This document shows positions 1 to 4,817 of a DNA stretch of 7,844 nucleotides, piece after piece (the first letter of the stretch is position 1; every line of letters begins with the position of its first letter). The translations under genes and the position numbers were made by a program. The notes beneath the pieces are model-generated. The model was not told where the DNA came from. It did no database searches and saw nothing but the letters and a program-made list of their open reading frames with translations. This DNA is from Myxococcales bacterium (GTDB taxonomy: Bacteria; Myxococcota_A; UBA9042; PHBI01; JAAZYN01): positions 1-7,844 of the forward strand of contig JAAZYN010000137.1 in NCBI GenBank assembly GCA_014239625.1, written 5' to 3'.

Positions 1-54
1 GTCAGCGCTGCGGATCCGCCGGTTGCAGCCGAAGGGCCATGAAACATCCGGGCT
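1..54 (+). repeat. Dispersed repeat, copy A (may begin before the window)
   Basis: These 54 bases match 2541-2594 at 52 of 54 positions; the differences are at bases 4 (A/C) and 47 (T/C). Similarity stops sharply after base 54. The 5' half has a 10-base palindrome GCGGATCCGC (10-19) and a GCTGC/GCAGC pair that could form a stem. The 3' half is the core CATGAAACATCCGGG. Read from its ATG (39-41), the core gives MKHPGYCSPGRP and then a stop, so no gene follows in that frame. The window edge hides the left boundary; copies B and C show about 10 more 5' bases. Near-identity with B over an intergenic element implies recent copying or conservation. The function is unknown. Confidence 0.85.
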
Positions 55-303
55 ACTGCTCGCCAGGACGACCATGAGGTCGCTGCGGCGCTGAACTGGG
101 GCACGCAGAGGCGCCAGCTGTGCCCTTCGACCGCGGGTGACGGCGCCGGCAGGGGGCCGGGCCCGTCGTCCTCGGCCAGGAGGGTTGGCCGGGATGGTCA
201 TGGCGCGTCGAGCGCGACCAAGGGAGATGTAGCGCTGACGACCGTGGCACGGATCGCCAGGCCGGTGCCGTCGGTTGCGACACCGTCGAGCCAGCCGAAG
301 CGG
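55..303. other. Gene-poor segment between repeat copies A and C
   Basis: I see no credible gene here. One minus-strand open frame (53-283, 76 codons) is dominated by Arg, Pro, Ser and His and starts inside copy A, as expected of chance frames in GC-rich DNA. An AAGGGAG that resembles a ribosome binding site (near 219-225) is followed directly by ATG TAG, so it starts nothing. The segment lies between two same-orientation repeat copies and could be the remnant of a repeat-bounded insertion, but no transposase, terminal inverted repeat or target duplication is visible. Confidence 0.5.
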
Positions 304-337
304 GGTCGCGCTTATCAGCGCTGCGGATCCGTCGGTT
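304..337 (+). repeat. Dispersed repeat, 5' fragment (copy C)
   Basis: This segment aligns without gaps to 2531-2564 of copy B at 28 of 34 positions; five of the six differences are transitions. It holds the GCGCTGCGGATCCG block shared with copies A and B, including palindromes AGCGCT (317-322) and CGGATCCG (324-331). The ATG-containing core is missing: after GGTT the sequence diverges. It begins 19 bases past the stop of the acyl-CoA synthetase gene, so it would lie in that transcript's 3' end, where its palindromes could fold. No T-tract follows on the minus strand, so I do not call it a terminator. Confidence 0.65.
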
Positions 338-356
338 TGGGCCGGAGGACCGTCGG

Positions 357-2159
357 TCAGGCGTAAAACGCTTCGATGTCGCTGGAGAACTTGGTGTTCA
401 CGACGTTGCGTTTCACCTTCATGGTCGGGGTGACCTCGCCGGTGTCCACCGTGAACTCCACCGGTAAGATCTTGATCTTCTTGATCGTCTGGTAGCTCGC
501 CACGCGCTCGTTGCAGCGTGAAGCGATCTCGCCCATCAGATAGTCGTGAACCTGCGCTTGGTCGGCCATGGTCGCCACATCTGAGGGCGTGACTCCAGCC
601 GCCGATGCGAGATCTTCGAGGACCTCGCCGTCGAGCGTCACCAGCGCCGTCAAGTACGGCTTCCGGTCGCCCACGACCACGGCCTGCGAGATCCCCTGGA
701 TGGACTTGATGTAGCCCTCCATCTCCGCGGGCGCGACGTTCTTGCCGCCGGCGGTGATGAGGATGTCCTTTTTGCGTCCCGTGATGCGCACCAGGCCCTG
801 ATCGTCGATGGAGCCCAGGTCGCCGGTGTGCAGCCAGCCCTCCTCGTCCAGGAGCTCGGCCGTTTGAGCTTCCTGCCTGAGGTAGCCGCGGGTCATGTTG
901 CGACCCTTGAGCAGGATCTCTCCGTCGTCGGCGATCATGATCGTGACGCCGTCGAGGGCCTTGCCCACCGAGCCGAAGCTCGGCTTTTTGTAGACGCCGA
1001 GCGTCGCGAGCCCGGTCGTCTCGCTCATCCCGTACCCCTCGTAGATGGTGAGCCCGAGAGACGCGAAGAACTCCAAGGTCTCGATGGAGATCGGCGCGGC
1101 GCCGGTTCCAGCTACGACCACGTTCTCCAGGCCGAGCGCCGTCTTCACCTTGGAGATGACCAGTTTGTTGGCCAGGTTGCGGAGGAAGCCCTGCTGGGGG
1201 GCGCCGGTGGCGACCTCTCGCTTGAAGGCCTCCAGCTCGGTCCGCAGGGCCCACTTGGTCAAAGCGCCCTTGAGCCCTGTCACGGCGTTCAGTTTCTGCT
1301 CGAGGACCGCCTGGAACTTCTCCCAGACCCGCGGCACGCCGACGAAGAACGTCGGTCGGACGTCGTTGAGGAAGGCTTTGATCTGCTTGATGTCGGGGCA
1401 GTAGTAGACCTCGCCGCCGGTGTCCAGGTGGAAGAACGTCGTGAACAGTTGTTCGGCGACGTGACACAGGGGCAGGTACGACACCGTCCGATAGGCGCCC
1501 GTCTCGCGGTAGCTCGGGAAGCGGTCGATGCAGGCTTTGGACATCATCAGGATGCCGCCGTGCTCGAGTTGGACCGCCTTGGGTGTCCCTGTGGTGCCCG
1601 AGGTGTAGATGAGCAGGCACGTCTCATCGGTGGTGAGCTCGGCCAGACGCTTGTCGAGCTCGGCCTCCTCGACGCTTCGACCTCTCTCTTTGAGCTGCTC
1701 GTAGGTGATGACCCGCTCGTCGGTGCTCCCCAGGTCATCCATGGTGACGATGTGCTCGACCAGCGGCGTCTCGCCGGAGGTGATCCCCCAGAGGTACTTG
1801 TCGAGCTGCTCCTGCGTGTCGCAGATGGCGATCTTGCACTGCGAGTGGGCCACGATGAACGCGACCTGTTCGTTCATGAGTGTGGTGTAGATCGGCGCGG
1901 GGATGCCGCGGTTGGCCATGATGGCGAACTGGAGGATGGACCACTCCGGGCGGTTGTTGCCGACGATGGCGACGCACTCGGCGACCCCGTGGCCCAGCGC
2001 CTGCAGGCCGCGCGCCACGAGCCGGGCTTCGTCCCAGTACTGTCTCCAGCTCCAGGTGTTCCAGCCGTCGCCCGACTTCTTACCGTGAATAGCCGGCCTG
2101 GCGCCGGTCGTTTCGGCCCAGTTGGCCAGCTGATGAACAAGCGTGTGCGGTGTGGACAT
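357..2159 (-). CDS. Long-chain acyl-CoA synthetase (AMP-forming, FadD15-like)
   Basis: A 600-residue ANL-superfamily enzyme, expected to activate a fatty acid with ATP to an acyl-adenylate and then transfer it to CoA, feeding beta-oxidation or lipid synthesis. No signal peptide is seen; it is probably cytosolic or membrane-associated. All core motifs are present: the ATP loop YTSGTTGTPK (185-194), SYLPLCHVAEQ (227-237), VPRVWEKF (275-282), YEGYGMSETTG (373-383), TGD (445-447), the hinge block GRKKDILITAGGKNVAP (461-477), and the C-terminal catalytic lysine in TPTMKVKRN (probably Lys581). The VPRVWEK block, the long insertion before the AMP site and the length fit the very-long/long-chain FACS group (FadD15-like) rather than E. 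coli FadD, so I give no symbol. An in-frame ATG 11 codons upstream (2192) was rejected because the ATG at 2159 has an excellent Shine-Dalgarno. The gene is monocistronic here. The chain length it prefers cannot be read from sequence. Confidence 0.95.
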   Translation of the reverse strand: MSTPHTLVHQLANWAETTGARPAIHGKKSGDGWNTWSWRQYWDEARLVARGLQALGHGVAECVAIVGNNRPEWSILQFAIMANRGIPAPIYTTLMNEQVAFIVAHSQCKIAICDTQEQLDKYLWGITSGETPLVEHIVTMDDLGSTDERVITYEQLKERGRSVEEAELDKRLAELTTDETCLLIYTSGTTGTPKAVQLEHGGILMMSKACIDRFPSYRETGAYRTVSYLPLCHVAEQLFTTFFHLDTGGEVYYCPDIKQIKAFLNDVRPTFFVGVPRVWEKFQAVLEQKLNAVTGLKGALTKWALRTELEAFKREVATGAPQQGFLRNLANKLVISKVKTALGLENVVVAGTGAAPISIETLEFFASLGLTIYEGYGMSETTGLATLGVYKKPSFGSVGKALDGVTIMIADDGEILLKGRNMTRGYLRQEAQTAELLDEEGWLHTGDLGSIDDQGLVRITGRKKDILITAGGKNVAPAEMEGYIKSIQGISQAVVVGDRKPYLTALVTLDGEVLEDLASAAGVTPSDVATMADQAQVHDYLMGEIASRCNERVASYQTIKKIKILPVEFTVDTGEVTPTMKVKRNVVNTKFSSDIEAFYA

Positions 2160-2166
2160 GGTGTCG

Positions 2167-2173
2167 CTCCTTT
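2167..2173 (-). promoter_or_regulatory. Ribosome binding site of the acyl-CoA synthetase gene
   Basis: AAAGGAG on the minus strand, 7 bases before the ATG at 2159. It decides the start in favour of MSTPHTL over the ATG at 2192, because the Shine-Dalgarno lies inside the longer reading. Confidence 0.85.
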
Positions 2174-2232
2174 CGATGACGTCCGATAACACGTCGCCGG
2201 TGCGTCGGCCATGGGTGTCGCGAGTGAGCGGT

Positions 2233-2249
2233 CGATCTGAACGAGATCG
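2233..2249. promoter_or_regulatory. Candidate operator: perfect 6-5-6 inverted repeat
   Basis: CGATCT-GAACG-AGATCG is a perfect 6-base inverted repeat with a 5-base spacer, 74-90 bases upstream of the acyl-CoA synthetase start. Size and position suit a dimeric repressor or activator site. Acyl-CoA synthetase genes are often controlled by TetR- or GntR-type fatty-acid regulators, but the motif matches no operator I can name and no regulator gene lies in the window. The functional reading is inference, and chance occurrence in a 527-bp gap is possible. Confidence 0.3.
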
Positions 2250-2390
2250 CGGCGAGTCCAGCCTCGAACCATGGCCCGAGACGTGTTCGGGACAACCCGG
2301 GAGGTCGGCCGTCCGGCGCGAGGTGACAGGGTGGCGGCTGAGCCTGGGTCAGCAATGGACGGCCGCGGCTCGGGGTCAGACCTGGCGCGC

Positions 2391-2425
2391 CGGTGACATA
2401 TCGCGCGCCGACGCACCGGTCACCG
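2391..2425. repeat. Inverted repeat CGGTGAC/GTCACCG, 21-base spacer
   Basis: CGGTGAC (2391-2397) and its exact reverse complement GTCACCG (2419-2425) lie 21 bases apart between the divergent genes. An 8-base direct repeat GCGCGCCG overlaps it (2385-2392 and 2403-2410). It could be a protein-binding site or a weak stem. High GC makes such matches fairly likely by chance. Confidence 0.2.
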
Positions 2426-2530
2426 TGTCTCTACTTCGAGCGAAACCGAGGAGGCGTCGTGCTGCCGGGTGTGGCACGGACCGGATGCGGGCCACGTCGT
2501 ACTTCACGTTCGTCGAGCCCGCCCCAGGGA

Positions 2531-2594
2531 GGTCGCACCCGTCCGCGCTGCGGATCCGCCGGTTGCAGCCGAAGGGCCATGAAACACCCGGGCT
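2531..2594 (+). repeat. Dispersed repeat, most complete copy (copy B)
   Basis: Bases 2541-2594 match copy A at 52 of 54 positions, and bases 2531-2564 match copy C at 28 of 34, which extends the unit 5' to a shared GGTCGC. It contains the 10-base palindrome GCGGATCCGC, a GCTGC/GCAGC stem and the core CATGAAACACCCGGG. The core ATG (2579-2581) is in frame with the surface-protein gene that starts at 2687 and would read MKHPGWPT and onward. It has no Shine-Dalgarno and would bury the signal peptide. The repeat ends 92 bases before the real start, so it lies in the promoter or 5' leader zone. Confidence 0.85.
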
Positions 2595-2673
2595 GGCCGA
2601 CGCGCCTCGCCGGTTCACCTGGAGCAGCTGGTGTGATCGGCGTCGTGGGGCTATGGTCGGGGTCGGTCGGTCC

Positions 2674-2680
2674 AAGGGAG
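2674..2680 (+). promoter_or_regulatory. Ribosome binding site of the M15/SLH surface-protein gene
   Basis: AAGGGAG followed by 6 bases and GTG at 2687. It decides the start: the open frame stays open back to 2393, but only here does a strong Shine-Dalgarno coincide with a protein that begins with a signal peptide. Confidence 0.8.
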
Positions 2681-2686
2681 AAACAC

Positions 2687-4603
2687 GTGCCCCTGTTACG
2701 ATCCCTCGCGGCCATGTTGACGCTGTTGGTCACCTTTCCCGTGAACGCGCAGCTCAACGTCGACTGTACTCCGATCGCCGAGACCGGTTACGACGCGGGC
2801 ACGCCGTTTTCGCTGACCGTCATCACGATCAACGGCAAGAAGGTCGAAGAGGACCTGGCTCGCGCCTACTTCGCGATGTACAACGCCGCGCAGGCGGAGG
2901 GCGTCAACCTGGTCCTCTCCAGCGGCTTCAGGACCCACGCTCAGCAGACCTACCTCTACGACTGCTATCAAGATTGGGTATCTGCAGGCTCCCCGACCAA
3001 CGCCAGCGGCGGCAAGCTCTGCGTCAACGGGTGCGGCTCCTGCAACATCGCGGCGACGCCGGGCTATTCCAAGCATCAAAAGGGTGACGCCGTGGACATC
3101 TCCACCAACGGCGGGACCAACGCCGCCTACAGTTGGCTCAAGGGCTGGGGTTACACCGGGAGCGGCCACGCCTTTGGCTTCGCCGACACGTTCAACCCTC
3201 CAGAGCCGTGGCACTGGGTGTACGTGAACCCAGGGACCTGGGTCGGCCCGTGTGATGGCCCGGGCGCCTCCGAACCGGCCTGCACGCCGTCGCCGGTCGC
3301 CGGGGCGGAGAGCTCCGTGTTCAAAGATCTGCCGCCGGGAGCGTTCGGCCAGAAGGAAGCGGAGCTTTGCTATGCCGCGGGGATCACCAATGGCTGCGCG
3401 GTGGACTACTTCTGTCCCAACTGCAGCACCACGCGAGCCATGGCGGTGACGCTCCTGATCCGGGCCGCCGGGATCCCGGTCGACGCCAACGCCAGCCCCT
3501 CCTTCACCGACCTCACGCCGGGCGCCTACTACGTGCCCTATGTGGAGAAGGCCAAGGAGCTGGGGATCACCCAGGGCTGCAGCGCGACGGAGTTCTGTCC
3601 GAACGATGCGGTGACGCGCAAGGAGTTCGCCAAGTTCCTGATCGAGACCCTGGGCGTCCCGACAGTGAGCCCGGCGAGCCCCTCGTTCACCGATGTATCC
3701 CAGGGAGATTGGGGCTACCCGTACGTCGAGACCCTCAAGGCGCTCTGCATCACCACGGGCTGCTCAGCGACGACCTATTGCCCCGATGAGCCGGTGACCC
3801 GGGCCATGGCCGCCATCTTCATCAGCCGCGCGTGGGACCTGGCAGACACCAATGACTGCATCTCCTACTGCGACAGTGACGCATGCGCCGGCGCGTCCTT
3901 CTGCGAGAACTGGAGCGAGTGCACCTTCGCCAGCACCTGCGCCGAGATCGGGACGCGCGCGCGCACGTGTCACGCGTTCAGCTGCGTTGGCGCGGTGACC
4001 GACGCGACCTGCGCCGAGACGACCAGCGACGAATCCGACAGCTGCTCGCGGGACACCGACGGCACCGTCGTCGATGGGTGGGGCCCCTGGAGCGACTGCG
4101 CACCCACCGCTCAATGCGCCACCACCGGCACGCGGAGCCGAACCCGAGTCATCTGCTCCGATGGGTCGGAGGCCGAGGACACCCAGACACAGAGCTGCAC
4201 GCCTGCCGACGATCCCGACTGCGCGCCGGGGCCCGACGCCGCTCCGGATGCTGGCGCGGCGCCGGGTCCCGAGCCCACGCCGGATGGTGTCGTGTCCGAC
4301 AGCTCCGATGGCGGCGCCAGCGTGCCCGACGCGACCGACGGGTCCGACAGCGCCGCGGACACTGCGCAGCCCGGCGACAGCGGCTCAGGCCCCGTAGACG
4401 GAGGCAGCGGCGCGGGGACGGATGGGGCCCCCGCGTCCCCTGACGATGACGCCCCGGGCGTAGCCGACACGACGGTCCCTGGGGCGCCGGGGGGCGGCAC
4501 GTCGAGCGGTTGCTCCGGCGCGCCTCTCCAGGCGCCGGCGCCTTGGCTGGGCATGGTCCTGTGTCTGTGGGTCGCGGCGCGGGTTCGCCGGCGACATACG
4601 TGA
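2687..4603 (+). CDS. Secreted M15-family D,D-carboxypeptidase with SLH, TSP1-like and MYXO-CTERM-like parts
   Basis: A 638-residue exported protein predicted to trim or cut peptidoglycan peptides. Residues 1-21 are a signal peptide with likely cleavage at VNA|Q. An M15/VanY domain spans about 30-190: SGFRTHAQQ (79-87, substrate Arg82), SKHQKGDAVDI (128-138, zinc ligands His130 and Asp137) and EPWHW (173-177, catalytic Glu173 and zinc ligand His176). All catalytic residues are present, so it should be active. Three SLH-like repeats follow (about 211-262, 273-322, 334-384), each with a GC...CP cysteine pair. Two thrombospondin-1-like modules (about 409-453 and 465-504; WGPWSDC, GTRSRTRVIC) come next, then an Asp/Ala/Gly/Pro/Ser linker (about 512-605). 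The tail (607-638) has SGCS, a hydrophobic stretch ending near 631 and RVRRR, as in MYXO-CTERM proteins cleaved by myxosortase. The likely location is the cell surface. VanY-type resistance is unlikely, since no van partner genes are present. The exact bond cut is uncertain. Confidence 0.9.
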   Translation: MPLLRSLAAMLTLLVTFPVNAQLNVDCTPIAETGYDAGTPFSLTVITINGKKVEEDLARAYFAMYNAAQAEGVNLVLSSGFRTHAQQTYLYDCYQDWVSAGSPTNASGGKLCVNGCGSCNIAATPGYSKHQKGDAVDISTNGGTNAAYSWLKGWGYTGSGHAFGFADTFNPPEPWHWVYVNPGTWVGPCDGPGASEPACTPSPVAGAESSVFKDLPPGAFGQKEAELCYAAGITNGCAVDYFCPNCSTTRAMAVTLLIRAAGIPVDANASPSFTDLTPGAYYVPYVEKAKELGITQGCSATEFCPNDAVTRKEFAKFLIETLGVPTVSPASPSFTDVSQGDWGYPYVETLKALCITTGCSATTYCPDEPVTRAMAAIFISRAWDLADTNDCISYCDSDACAGASFCENWSECTFASTCAEIGTRARTCHAFSCVGAVTDATCAETTSDESDSCSRDTDGTVVDGWGPWSDCAPTAQCATTGTRSRTRVICSDGSEAEDTQTQSCTPADDPDCAPGPDAAPDAGAAPGPEPTPDGVVSDSSDGGASVPDATDGSDSAADTAQPGDSGSGPVDGGSGAGTDGAPASPDDDAPGVADTTVPGAPGGGTSSGCSGAPLQAPAPWLGMVLCLWVAARVRRRHT

Positions 4604-4817
4604 GCATCCTGCCCAAGGTCGTCAACGCATCTAAACGGCGCCAATCAGCCCCCACCGACGCGGCTCTTCGGTCCCGTCTGGCGGCTGACGTGCGGCCTCA
4701 CGGCTGCCGCCGCGTGGCTCTGCTGGGGGGGACGCGAAGGTGGCCGGCGCGTCCCGGCGATGACCGTCTGCGGTCTGCAGCTGGCGCGGCCTGGGTGAGC
4801 TCCACCGCGTGACGGAG
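4604..4817. other. Convergent intergenic gap
   Basis: The 214 bases between the stop of the surface-protein gene and the stop of the helicase gene hold no credible gene. A GC-rich hairpin at 4680-4711 is listed separately. A second, weaker inverted repeat AGCTCC/GGAGCT (4798-4803 and 4814-4819) overlaps the helicase stop codon. There is no T-tract next to either. Confidence 0.5.
4680..4711. terminator. Possible bidirectional terminator hairpin between convergent genes
   Basis: GGCGGC (4680-4685) pairs with GCCGCC (4706-4711), and inside it CGTG (4689-4692) pairs with CACG (4699-4702) around a 6-base loop, with a 3x3 internal loop between the stems. It lies 76 bases after the surface-protein stop and 106 bases after the helicase stop, where termination of both transcripts is needed. 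No U-tract follows on either strand, so it is not a canonical intrinsic terminator, and a Rho-dependent end is equally possible. Confidence 0.3.

Larger units (their letters stand above)
2160..2530. other. Divergent intergenic region (left part)
   Basis: Together with copy B and its 3' flank, this forms the 527-bp gap between two divergently transcribed genes, so promoters for both should lie here. I see no protein gene: open frames crossing it are Arg-, Pro- and Ser-rich and run through the repeat. An AGGAGG at 2449-2454 precedes a GTG at 2459 by 4 bases, in frame with the surface-protein gene. That reading would place about 76 unstructured residues before the signal peptide, so I reject it as the start. 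Two inverted repeats are listed separately. No convincing sigma-70 -35/-10 pair was found by eye. Confidence 0.5.

Noticed and set aside
53..283. A 76-codon minus-strand open frame
   Set aside because: It is rich in Arg, Pro, Ser and His with no domain or Shine-Dalgarno and starts within reach of the repeat; typical chance frame.
828..2189. A 453-codon plus-strand open frame antisense to the acyl-CoA synthetase gene
   Set aside because: It has no recognisable domain; the opposite strand encodes a complete enzyme with every family motif. Long antisense frames are common in GC-rich genes.
2160..2192. Acyl-CoA synthetase start at ATG 2192 (11 extra residues)
   Set aside because: The Shine-Dalgarno AAAGGAG lies inside this stretch, 7 bases before ATG 2159, and homologous enzymes start close to MSTPHTL.
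2393..2686. N-terminal extension of the surface protein up to ATG 2393 or GTG 2459
   Set aside because: The extension reads through repeat copy B and is Arg/Pro/Ser/Gly-rich, and it would place about 76-98 residues before a clear signal peptide. GTG 2687 has a strong Shine-Dalgarno. The AGGAGG before 2459 is noted but spaced only 4 bases away.
2687..4603. A vancomycin-resistance role for the VanY-like domain
   Set aside because: No vanH, vanA, vanX or two-component genes are nearby, and the SLH/TSP1/sorting-tail architecture suggests a surface wall enzyme instead.
3883..4655. Several overlapping open frames on both strands across the 3' half of the surface-protein gene
   Set aside because: They are shadows of the Asp/Ala/Gly-rich linker, which is GC-rich and stop-poor in every frame.
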